From assembly GCA_040380145.1 (NCBI GenBank), contig JBEIJQ010000154.1:1-7245 (forward strand): a stretch of 7,245 bases of DNA, given 5' to 3'. This DNA comes from JBEIJQ01 sp040380145. GTDB lineage: Bacteria; Bacteroidota; Bacteroidia; Chitinophagales; Saprospiraceae. The number at the start of each line of letters is the position of its first letter. The stretch's first letter is position 1. The notes under the pieces are model-generated. The model made no database searches and was not told where the DNA came from. It saw only the letters and a program-made list of their open reading frames with translations. Positions 1 through 6,144 of this stretch are shown here, in pieces. A program made the translations under genes and the position numbers.

Positions 1-130
1 AATGTATATGGATGTCCGAAAATATCATTTTGAACAGAGCAAGGAGCAAATTCAGTGCGAATATACGTGCAGCACAACAAAAAAAAACAATAAAAAATTA
101 AATTTTTTTTAAAATTAAAATTAAATTATG
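1..130. other. AT-rich non-coding left edge
   Basis: No gene is recognisable here. Two short plus-strand frames are open from the left edge (one stops at 110-112, the other at 99-101), but neither translation resembles a known protein and both run into poly-A codons. From about position 78 the sequence is almost pure A/T with long A and T runs, in sharp contrast to the GC-rich genes to the right. It could be the tail of a gene outside the window, or a promoter/spacer region. Nothing in it decides between these. Confidence 0.4.
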
Positions 131-197
131 TTAACCATTAGTAAATTAATTTAACCATAGGATAATAAATTTAACCATACCGAAATAAAATTAACCA
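131..197. repeat. Four TTAACCA boxes at exact 20-base period
   Basis: TTAACCA occurs at 131, 151, 171 and 191, with starts exactly 20 bases apart. The first three copies are TTAACCAT followed by three or four variable bases and then an A/T-only tail. The fourth box runs straight into the GC-rich hairpin that starts near 198. A 20-base unit is not a multiple of three, so this is not a coding repeat. Near-two-helical-turn spacing would place the boxes on one DNA face, as in operator arrays or iterons, but a decayed tandem repeat is equally possible. The array itself is seen directly; any function is inference. Confidence 0.6.
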
Positions 198-225
198 CGT
201 AGGGGCGGGGCTTGCCCCCGCCCCT
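198..225 (+). repeat. REP-like GC-rich hairpin, copy 1
   Basis: A perfect 10-base inverted repeat, AGGGGCGGGG at 201-210 and CCCCGCCCCT at 216-225, encloses the five-base loop CTTGC. The preceding CGT completes a CGTAGGGGCGGGG-type head. Extragenic palindromes with a GTAGGGGC head are common in several bacterial phyla and resemble REP elements mobilised by RAYT (TnpA-REP) enzymes; that family assignment is from memory, not a search. A second copy lies at 348-373 in reverse orientation with 24 of 26 bases matching. No RAYT gene is in the window. Confidence 0.55.
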
Positions 226-323
226 GCTGGCCATGCGGATGAAATGGCAAAAAATGGGGCGGCGTTGGGGGAAATAAATCCGGCCGGGGCATCGTGGAAT
301 GGCCGGCGCGGCGGCGGGGGAAT
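226..323. other. GC-rich spacer between REP-like copies
   Basis: I see no gene here. Open frames cross the stretch on both strands, but their translations are low-complexity Gly/Pro/Arg strings typical of GC-rich non-coding sequence. It separates two oppositely oriented REP-like hairpins, so the whole of 198-373 may be one composite extragenic element. Confidence 0.35.
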
Positions 324-362
324 GGGCGGGGGCGAGCCTCGGGAAATGGGCGGGGGCGAGCC
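321..362. repeat. 18-base direct repeat, half-REP duplication
   Basis: AATGGGCGGGGGCGAGCC occurs at 321-338 and again at 345-362, separated by six bases (period 24). The second copy forms half of the REP-like hairpin at 348-373. The first lacks the matching other half, so it looks like a partial duplication of the element. Both lie just beyond the stop codon of the minus-strand TPR gene. Confidence 0.6.
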
Positions 363-373
363 CCGCCCGTACG
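348..373 (-). repeat. REP-like GC-rich hairpin, copy 2 (inverted)
   Basis: GGGCGGGG at 348-355 pairs with CCCCGCCC at 361-368 around the loop GCGAG. Read on the minus strand, the element matches copy 1 (198-223) at 24 of 26 bases. It lies within about 10 to 35 bases past the stop codon of the membrane/TPR gene, so it could end that transcript or protect its 3' end. There is no U-tract, so a classical intrinsic terminator is not supported. Confidence 0.5.
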
Positions 374-379
374 GGGGGA

Positions 380-2326
380 TTATCGGCAATGCTGCTGCCC
401 AAACGCCGCGGCCTCTTGTTTGCCCAGCTGAGCGGCCTTTTGCCAATCGGCGCAGGCGGCCGGCAGATTGCCGAGGCTTTGTTGGGCCAGTCCGCGGAAA
501 AGTAGCGCATCGGCGTTTTCGGGCCGGAGGCGGACTGCTTGGTCCAAGGCCCGTTTGGCCGCGTCGAAACGGTTGAGCACCCCGTTGTTGAAACCGAGCT
601 CATACCAGGCCTCGGCATAATCGGGGCGCTGGGCGACGGCCTCTTCGAACAACGCCAGGGCCTCCTCGCGGCGCCCCACATTGCGCAGCGCCAAGCCGAG
701 ATTATAGGCTATGGCAGGGTCAGCAGGCTTGTAGCGCCGGGCGGCTTCAAAGTCTTGCAAGGCCGCGGCGTGATCGCCCAATTTGCCCCGAATGGCTCCC
801 CGAACGGAGTGCGCATCGCCCTTCAAAGCATCGGGCCAGTTTTTTTCGCCCAACAGGCGCAGGGCCTCATCGGCATGCGGCAGCGCCTCCCGAGATCGGC
901 CCAGGATGTTGAGGCATTCGGCGAGCCGCAGGTGGCCGTCGTAGTAACCCGGGCTGCCGGCCACCGCTTTTTCAAAATAGGGGAGAGCCTCCGCCATTTT
1001 GTGGTCGCCCTCCTGTCGCAGAAAGATCCCGTAATTCAAATTCGCCAGCCCCGAAGCGGGGTTGGTCCGGAGCGCATTCTCATAATAGGCCCATTTGTCG
1101 CGGTATGCCGTCGAAAATACCCAATCGGTGGCCGCACTCAGCGCCAGGGCGGCCAACAAGACCGGTGCCGCCCATTTTTTTTCCAACAAACGGCTCTGCC
1201 GGCCCCTTTCCAGCAGCAAGATCCACAGTCCCAAAAATCCGAAGTAGGCCCGATGGTCGAGGTAATCATAGGCCATGCCGGCGAAACTCGGCGCGTACAC
1301 CAGCGACGGGATCAGCGACAACGCCAGCAACGCCGCGGCGGGAACGGCCGTTCGTGCGTCCATGCGCCCTGCTCCGCGGACGATCCACCAACCGAGGCCG
1401 GCGATCGCGAGCACCCCCAGACCGGTCGCCAAGGGCGTGAACACCGGCATCACCGAAAAGCCCACGGGCAGCAGCAACTTGGCCGTTTCTTCGGGAAGCG
1501 TGCGCAGGTTCGACAAAAAAGCCGCCACGGACAGGTTGTTGCCTGCGGCAACGGCTCCCGAGCGGAGAACCAGATACAGTCCCGCCAGCGCGGCGGAGAC
1601 GACCGCCCAAGCCGCGGCGGGCATGCCCACGGGGCGGTCGCGGCGGTGCTGGTAGAGCATGGCCGCGCCGACCACCGGCAGCACCACGGCAGATTCTTTC
1701 GACAACATGGCCAAAAAGGACAGGCCCGCGTTCGCCATCAGCCAGCCCGCGCCACCGGAGCGCAGGTAGCGCTGCAGGGCGATCAGGGCCGAAACACCGA
1801 AAAAGAACAGGTACAAATCCCCCCTCGCCGGGATCCAGCACACCGCATGGACGAACAAAAAATGCACGGAATACAGCAGCGCGCCGTAAAACGCCCAGCG
1901 CGCATGCCGCAGGAACGAAAACAAAAGTCGATCCAGCAATACAGCGTTCAGGCAGAAAATCAATACATTGTGCAAGTGGTACACCCAGGGCGACAAGCCC
2001 CCTATCCGATAATCGGCCACATAGGTCAGGCTTTGCCACGGGCGGTACAGCTCGATCTGTCCGGGCATGAACCAAGCGTCCGTGCCGAAAATGAACCCCC
2101 AATCGAATCCCCGGGCCAAGGCCGCCGCGTTTTCCACGATCATCCGATCGTCGTCGTGGTGGGTGAAGTCGAAGCCGATCGTACGGGCGTACACCAACAG
2201 CGGCACCGAAAAGAGCAGCAGCGACCGCCACGGTTCCCGGGGCAGCCAAACCACAGCGTCCTTGGTTGCGATGGAATTTTTCGACGGGGCGGGGGCGGGA
2301 CGGTTGTTCGCGGACTTTTTGGCCAT
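380..2326 (-). CDS. GT-C-like membrane protein with C-terminal TPR repeats
   Basis: This 648-residue protein has a polytopic membrane half and a soluble TPR half. After a Lys/Pro-rich N-terminus, roughly ten hydrophobic segments span residues 34-402. The first periplasmic-type loop carries HHDDD at 56-60, followed by YRPWQSLTYVADYR (94-107), YHLHNVL (116-122), WIPARGDL (164-171), SKESA (209-213) and YDYLDHRAYFGF (353-364). This pattern resembles TMTC-like and other lipid-linked-sugar GT-C glycosyltransferases with an acidic motif in the first loop. Residues 425-635 hold about six TPR units; the clearest are 537-570 and 571-604. The likely role is protein O-glycosylation or another sugar transfer at the cytoplasmic membrane, with TPRs binding partners; the substrate is unknown. 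The ATG lies nine bases after the tetR stop, so the two are probably cotranscribed. The architecture is sure; enzymatic activity is inferred. Confidence 0.8.
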   Translation of the reverse strand: MAKKSANNRPAPAPSKNSIATKDAVVWLPREPWRSLLLFSVPLLVYARTIGFDFTHHDDDRMIVENAAALARGFDWGFIFGTDAWFMPGQIELYRPWQSLTYVADYRIGGLSPWVYHLHNVLIFCLNAVLLDRLLFSFLRHARWAFYGALLYSVHFLFVHAVCWIPARGDLYLFFFGVSALIALQRYLRSGGAGWLMANAGLSFLAMLSKESAVVLPVVGAAMLYQHRRDRPVGMPAAAWAVVSAALAGLYLVLRSGAVAAGNNLSVAAFLSNLRTLPEETAKLLLPVGFSVMPVFTPLATGLGVLAIAGLGWWIVRGAGRMDARTAVPAAALLALSLIPSLVYAPSFAGMAYDYLDHRAYFGFLGLWILLLERGRQSRLLEKKWAAPVLLAALALSAATDWVFSTAYRDKWAYYENALRTNPASGLANLNYGIFLRQEGDHKMAEALPYFEKAVAGSPGYYDGHLRLAECLNILGRSREALPHADEALRLLGEKNWPDALKGDAHSVRGAIRGKLGDHAAALQDFEAARRYKPADPAIAYNLGLALRNVGRREEALALFEEAVAQRPDYAEAWYELGFNNGVLNRFDAAKRALDQAVRLRPENADALLFRGLAQQSLGNLPAACADWQKAAQLGKQEAAAFGQQHCR

Positions 2327-2335
2327 GGGACGAGG

Positions 2336-3022
2336 TCAGGGCTTGGGCGCCTCCAACATGCCGAAGGCAAAGGTTTCCACCAAACGTTTGAGCGGCTCGA
2401 GGTCTTCGTTTTCGAGCCGAAGATTCGTCAGGGTGGGCAGGTGCTTAGCGTAAAAATAGTGGTTGCAGGCCATTTCAACGATGTTGCTGGCCAATGCGTT
2501 GGGGTAGGGAAAATGGGGATCTATCGCTTTGATCAACTCGACCAACCTTCTGATCAAAGATTTGTAATTGAGAAAAAAACCGTCCCTGTTTTTCTCGTCC
2601 ACCAATTTGGTGTGGTAAGCCTTCGTGCTTTCCACCACGGCGATGCGGTGCAGCACGCTCTCGTTCACGTATTCCGTTTGGGGATCGTCCTTGGACGATT
2701 CCACGATCACGCCGATCGCCATGCGAAGCCGTTGGCGCGGGTCTTCGATGTTGTTGACGGCATAGTCGACTTGGTAATGGACCCATTCCCAGTACCACGA
2801 CATCAAGTACACCATCAGGTTGTACTTGTTTTCGAAATACCGATACACGGACGCCTCCGTAGAGTCGATCCGTTGGGCCAATTTTTTGAAAGTGAATTTT
2901 TCGAACCCGATCTCGTCTATCAGCAGTATGCCATGTTTAATGATCTTGCGTCCCAGATCGGTCTGTCGGGGGTCGCGCAGATACAGTTTTTCATTGGGTT
3001 GAACGTGTAGATATACCGCCAT
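2336..3022 (-). CDS. TetR/AcrR-family transcriptional regulator
   Basis: This 228-residue DNA-binding regulator has a TetR-type helix-turn-helix at about residues 25-70, with the core FTFKKLAQRIDSTEASVYRY starting at residue 43 and then FENKYNLM. The remaining mostly helical region (75-225) is the ligand/dimerisation domain, rich in aromatics (MSWYWEWVHYQ, ACNHYFYAKH), but no ligand can be read from it. The ATG at 3022 is chosen because the further upstream extension (to 3151) runs through low-complexity Phe/Leu sequence and into the start of xerD on the opposite strand. It is first in a probable two-gene operon with the GT-C/TPR protein and is divergent from xerD. It may control its own operon, which is inference. 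Long N-terminal leaders of this kind are familiar in Bacteroidota TetR proteins. Confidence 0.85.
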   Translation of the reverse strand: MAVYLHVQPNEKLYLRDPRQTDLGRKIIKHGILLIDEIGFEKFTFKKLAQRIDSTEASVYRYFENKYNLMVYLMSWYWEWVHYQVDYAVNNIEDPRQRLRMAIGVIVESSKDDPQTEYVNESVLHRIAVVESTKAYHTKLVDEKNRDGFFLNYKSLIRRLVELIKAIDPHFPYPNALASNIVEMACNHYFYAKHLPTLTNLRLENEDLEPLKRLVETFAFGMLEAPKP

Positions 3023-3061
3023 AGTGCAAACAAGAGAAGAAAAGAAGGATAAGAAGAAGTG

Positions 3062-3091
3062 CAAATTAGACTCAAAAGGAGCAAGGGCCAA
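3062..3091 (-). promoter_or_regulatory. Possible Bacteroidota-type promoter for tetR
   Basis: On the minus strand, TTG (complement of 3089-3091) is followed after 20 bases by TAATTTG (complement of 3062-3068), about 40 bases upstream of the tetR ATG. This approximates the Bacteroidota sigma-A pattern of TTG, about 19 bases, then TAnnTTTG, with one base missing in the second element. The surrounding 3023-3142 interval is A-rich and lies between divergent genes, where a promoter is expected. It is a weak match in AT-rich sequence. Confidence 0.25.
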
Positions 3092-3142
3092 AACATCCAA
3101 AAGACAAAAATGGTTTTTTTGTGCGACTTTTATAAAAAATTC

Positions 3143-4045
3143 ATGGATCAAGGTTTTCGCGTTTGGTTGGTGTTGGAAAGGGGGCTGTCGGCCAAAACCG
3201 CCGAAGCCTACTTGTCGGACATCGCCAAAATGAGCCAGTTCGCGGAAATGAACGGTTGGGCCGGTGGGCCCAAAGATTGGAGAAAAGAGCAGTTGGAGGC
3301 TTTTTTGCGCTGGTTGGGGGAGCTCGGCATTTCCGAACGATCGCAGGCGCGCATCCTATCCGGCCTGAAATCTTTTTACCAATATCTGCAGATCTTGGAG
3401 GCGCTCGCGGACGATCCCACCGAAGATTTGCAGCCGCCTCGCTTGGGCAGGTACCTGCCCACGGTGCTGGATTTTTCGGAAATCGAGGCGATGTTGGCCG
3501 CAATCGACCATTCCACGCCCGAGGGCGTCCGCAACCGGGCCATTGTCGAGACCCTGTACGCTTGCGGAATCCGGGTGAGCGAACTCTGCGGGATCCGCCT
3601 CGACGACCTGCACCCCGATCACGGGATCTTGCGGGTGGTCGGAAAGGGCGATAAAGAACGGCTGGTGCCCATCGGCCCCGATGCGCTGCGGCACATCGGC
3701 TTTTATCTCGATGGAGTACGGCGCCACCTTCAACCCAAACCGGGGCACGACGCGACCCTGTTCCTGAGCCGTCGGGGCGAACGACTTTCCAGGGAAATGG
3801 TCTTTCGCATCGTCCAGACCATGGCCCGGCAGGCTGGCATCGAACGCGCCGTGAGCCCCCATACGCTGCGGCATTCCTTCGCCACCCACCTGATCGAGGG
3901 CGGGGCCGACCTGAAGGCCGTCCAAGATCTCCTCGGACACGAGTCCATCACCACGACCGAGATCTACACGCACTTGGACACGGAATATCTCCGCGAAACG
4001 ATCTATACTTTCCATCCCAGGGGAAAAAAGAAAAACCTGTCTTGA
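3143..4045 (+). CDS. xerD: Site-specific tyrosine recombinase XerD
   Basis: This 300-residue integrase-family recombinase resolves chromosome dimers at dif, normally acting with XerC and FtsK at the septum. The N-terminal SAM-like core-binding domain covers about residues 1-90 (LERGLSAKTAEAYLSDIAKM) and the catalytic domain about 108-290. The full active set is visible: R144 (ACGIRVSEL), K168 (GKGDKERLVPI), H240 and R243 (PHTLRHSFATHL), H266 (LLGHES) and nucleophile Y275 (TTEIYTHL). These sit a constant four residues before the E. coli XerD positions as I recall them, which supports the ATG at 3143 over 3110 or 3059. That ATG also follows an A/T-rich leader, usual for Bacteroidota. It is divergent from tetR and followed 15 bases later by mtgA. 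Assignment as XerD rather than another Xer protein rests on overall likeness; no phage or transposon context suggests an element integrase. Confidence 0.9.
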   Translation: MDQGFRVWLVLERGLSAKTAEAYLSDIAKMSQFAEMNGWAGGPKDWRKEQLEAFLRWLGELGISERSQARILSGLKSFYQYLQILEALADDPTEDLQPPRLGRYLPTVLDFSEIEAMLAAIDHSTPEGVRNRAIVETLYACGIRVSELCGIRLDDLHPDHGILRVVGKGDKERLVPIGPDALRHIGFYLDGVRRHLQPKPGHDATLFLSRRGERLSREMVFRIVQTMARQAGIERAVSPHTLRHSFATHLIEGGADLKAVQDLLGHESITTTEIYTHLDTEYLRETIYTFHPRGKKKNLS

Positions 4046-4060
4046 TTGCCCTGTTTGCCG

Positions 4061-4935
4061 ATGAGCAGTTGGCTTTTCGGGCGGTTTGAGGTAATTTTGC
4101 ACACCTTCTCGGGCCTATCAACCTTTTTGCCCTTGCTCATCCTGGTATATCTTCTGCGCGCCGCCAAATGGCTGCTGGTCCTGAGCTTGTTCTCGGTGCT
4201 GTTTTTCCGGTTCGTCCCCGTACCGGTGACCCCGCTCATGCTGCAGCGGTGCTTCGAGCACAAACTGGCCGGCGAAGGAATGCGCCTGCAGCACGATTGG
4301 GTGCCCCTGAGCCGGATCTCGCCGTATCTGCAACTGGCCGTGGTCTGTTCGGAAGACCAGAATTTCCTCGTCCACGACGGATTGGATTTCGAGGCCATCG
4401 AAAAAGCGCAAAAGGAAAACAAGCGCAAAACCAAGCGCAAGCGGGGAGCCAGCACCATTCCGCAGCAAACGGCCAAAAATGTGTTCCTGTGGCCCGCGCG
4501 CTCCTGGGTCCGCAAAGGTTTCGAGGTCTATTTCACCGCCCTGATCGAAGTCGGCTGGTCCAAACAGCGCATCATGGAGGTCTATCTCAACTCGATCGAA
4601 AGGGCGACGGCGTGTACGGCGCCGAAGCGGCCTCGCGCCAGTTTTTCGGCAAATCCGCCGCCGGTCTGTCGCCCGAAGAAGCCGCCCTCATCGCGGCCTG
4701 CCTGCCCAACCCCATCAAGATGAACATCGCCAAGGGGCGCGGCTCCGGATTGATCCGGCGCCAACAGGCCATTCTGCGGCAAATGCGACTGTGGGGAATG
4801 GTGCTGGATTACGAGCAGGAGGAAAAAAGTTTTTCCTGGGCCCACTTGGTGGCGCTCGTGGCCGCACCGCTCCTGCTGTTGGGGATCTGGTTTTTGGAAA
4901 AAAAATTCTTGGAAAAAATGCGGCCCGCAGCGTGA
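4061..4935 (+). pseudogene. mtgA: Monofunctional peptidoglycan glycosyltransferase MtgA, frameshifted
   Basis: MtgA polymerises lipid II into glycan strands at the outer face of the inner membrane (GT51 family). The N-terminal part has hydrophobic segments at about residues 21-53. The GT51 motifs follow: SEDQNF--HDGLDF with likely catalytic E98, RGASTIPQQTAKN (128-140), RSWVRKGFE (147-155) and WSKQRIMEVYLNSIE (166-180). The frame then breaks: after GAA at 4598-4600, only two bases precede the GGC at 4603 that opens the expected GDGVYGAEAA, FFGKSAAGLSPEEAALIAACLPNP continuation, which runs to the TGA at 4933-4935. One base is missing; restoring it gives about 291 residues (E. coli about 242). 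The restored C-terminus adds a hydrophobic segment and Lys-rich tail not usual in MtgA. Start ATG 4061 is preferred over TTG 4046. It sits between xerD and the CoA transferase. The break could be a sequencing or assembly error or a real mutation. Confidence 0.85.
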
Positions 4936-6047
4936 ACCGCTCTTCCGACCGCTTCGACGGCATCTTCTCCGGGCTGACGGTGCTGGAACTGGCCGGCGTG
5001 TTGGCAGGCCCCGCCGTGGGCATGTTTTTCGCCGAACTGGGCGCCTGCGTGGTCAAGGTCGAAAACGGCCCGGCCGGCGGCGACCTGACCCGCAAATGGA
5101 AACTGCCCACGGAAGATCCCGCCTCCCCGGTATCGGCCTACTACGCGTCCGTCAACTGGGGCAAGGAGGTCCTGCAACTCGATCTGAACGCCCCCGCCGA
5201 CCGCGCTCGGGTGCACGAACTGGTCCGAACGGCCGATGTCGTGGTCACCAATTTCAAGGCCGATGCTGCCCGCCGCATGCAGATGGATACCGATACCCTG
5301 CTGGGGCTCAACCCCCGGGCCATCGTGGCCGAACTGTCGGGCTTCGGGCCCGACGACGACCGGGTGGCCTTCGATGTGGTGCTGCAGGCCGAGGCCGGGT
5401 TCCTGCACATGACCGGCGAACCGGATCGGCCGCCCGTGAAAATGCCGGTCGCGCTGATCGACCTCTTGGCGGCCCACCAGCTCAAAGAAGGTATCCTCGT
5501 GGCGTTGCTCGGCCGCGCCAAGTCGGGCAGGGGCGGCGTTCTGCGGGTGTCGCTGCTGGCCTCCGCCGTGGCCTCCCTGGCCAACCAGGCCACCAACTGG
5601 CTGATGGGCGGGCATGTTCCCGGACCGATGGGAACCCTTCACCCCAACATCGCCCCCTACGGCGAGATGTTCCGCACGCTCGACCAGCGCACCGTGCTGC
5701 TGGCCGTGGGCACCGACAAGCAGTTCGAAGCGCTCTGCGCCGTGCTCCAGCGCCTGGAATGGCCGCGAGACGACCGCTTTTCCTCCAACCCGCAGCGGGT
5801 GGTCCACCGCCAAGAACTTTTTGGCCTGCTGGAAACGGAAATTTCTCGGTACGCCGCCGCCGATCTGCTCGGGGCTTGCCGGCTCCGACAAGTGCCCATC
5901 GGACTCGTGCGCTCCATGCCCGAGGTGTTCGAACAGCCACTGGCCGCCGACATGGTGCTCGAAGATGTGCTCGAAGACGGCCAAACGGGCCGAAGGGTAC
6001 GGACGGCGGCCTTCGAGTGGATCGAACACACGGCGCCCAAAGTCTGA
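4932..6047 (+). CDS. CaiB/BaiF (family III) CoA transferase
   Basis: This 371-residue protein belongs to the family III CoA transferases, which move CoA between carboxylic acids through an aspartyl-CoA thioester. Visible signatures are GLTVLELAGVLAGPAVGMFFAELGA (from residue 14), VVKVENGPAGGD (40-51), SVNWGKEVLQLDL (73-85), VVVTNFK (103-109), AELSGFG (133-139) and IDLLAAHQLKEGILVALLGR (from 176). D177 matches in place and context the catalytic aspartate (Asp169 of E. coli formyl-CoA transferase). The length is usual for the family. The GTG start at 4932 is chosen because it overlaps the mtgA TGA (GTGA), implying translational coupling, and because the protein begins just before the first conserved strand. 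An in-frame ATG at 4791 would lie deep within mtgA. No acyl-CoA partner enzyme is nearby, so the substrate cannot be named. Confidence 0.88.
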   Translation: MNRSSDRFDGIFSGLTVLELAGVLAGPAVGMFFAELGACVVKVENGPAGGDLTRKWKLPTEDPASPVSAYYASVNWGKEVLQLDLNAPADRARVHELVRTADVVVTNFKADAARRMQMDTDTLLGLNPRAIVAELSGFGPDDDRVAFDVVLQAEAGFLHMTGEPDRPPVKMPVALIDLLAAHQLKEGILVALLGRAKSGRGGVLRVSLLASAVASLANQATNWLMGGHVPGPMGTLHPNIAPYGEMFRTLDQRTVLLAVGTDKQFEALCAVLQRLEWPRDDRFSSNPQRVVHRQELFGLLETEISRYAAADLLGACRLRQVPIGLVRSMPEVFEQPLAADMVLEDVLEDGQTGRRVRTAAFEWIEHTAPKV

Positions 6048-6144
6048 CCGGACGCCCGCTTTTTTGGCCTGCCGAGAACCAATCTCCGGGCCGTTTGTTG
6101 AAATCCATACCTTTTTCTTTTTTTCGAAAAAAATACCCGTTCCC
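6048..6144. other. Intergenic gap with T7-CG-A7 palindrome
   Basis: This 97-base gap separates the CoA transferase stop from the thioredoxin-like start. It contains a perfect 16-base palindrome of seven T, CG and seven A at 6118-6133, ending 11 bases before the ATG. A weak promoter -7-like TACCTTTT lies at 6108-6115 but no TTG is properly spaced upstream. A/T-rich leaders just before the start are normal in Bacteroidota, so the palindrome may be only a by-product. No strong terminator is visible. Confidence 0.4.

Noticed and set aside
131..197. A short CRISPR array
   Set aside because: The repeated unit is only seven or eight bases with about 12-base spacers, far below CRISPR repeat and spacer sizes, and no cas gene is present.
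539..3010. A plus-strand open frame of 823 codons lying opposite the TPR protein and tetR genes
   Set aside because: Its translation is rich in Gln, Arg, His and Gly with no recognisable domain, and it runs antisense across two well-supported genes and their junction. GC-rich codon bias readily leaves such shadow frames open.
3059..3142. Longer XerD starting at 3059 or 3110
   Set aside because: The catalytic residues would sit 7 or more residues further from the start than in E. coli XerD, while the ATG at 3143 gives a normal 300-residue protein. The 3110 start cannot be fully excluded.
3023..3151. Longer N-terminus for the TetR regulator starting at 3151
   Set aside because: The added residues are a low-complexity Phe/Leu/Ser stretch overlapping the xerD start on the other strand; the family-like protein begins at 3022.
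3143..4045. Integrase of a mobile element
   Set aside because: The protein is XerD-like along its whole length, and no attachment-site duplication, tRNA, transposase or phage gene is seen nearby.
4598..4606. Programmed -1 ribosomal frameshifting in mtgA
   Set aside because: A -1 shift would restore the protein, but the bases CGAAAGGGCG in the zero frame do not form an X XXY YYZ slippery heptamer, and no known MtgA uses frameshifting.
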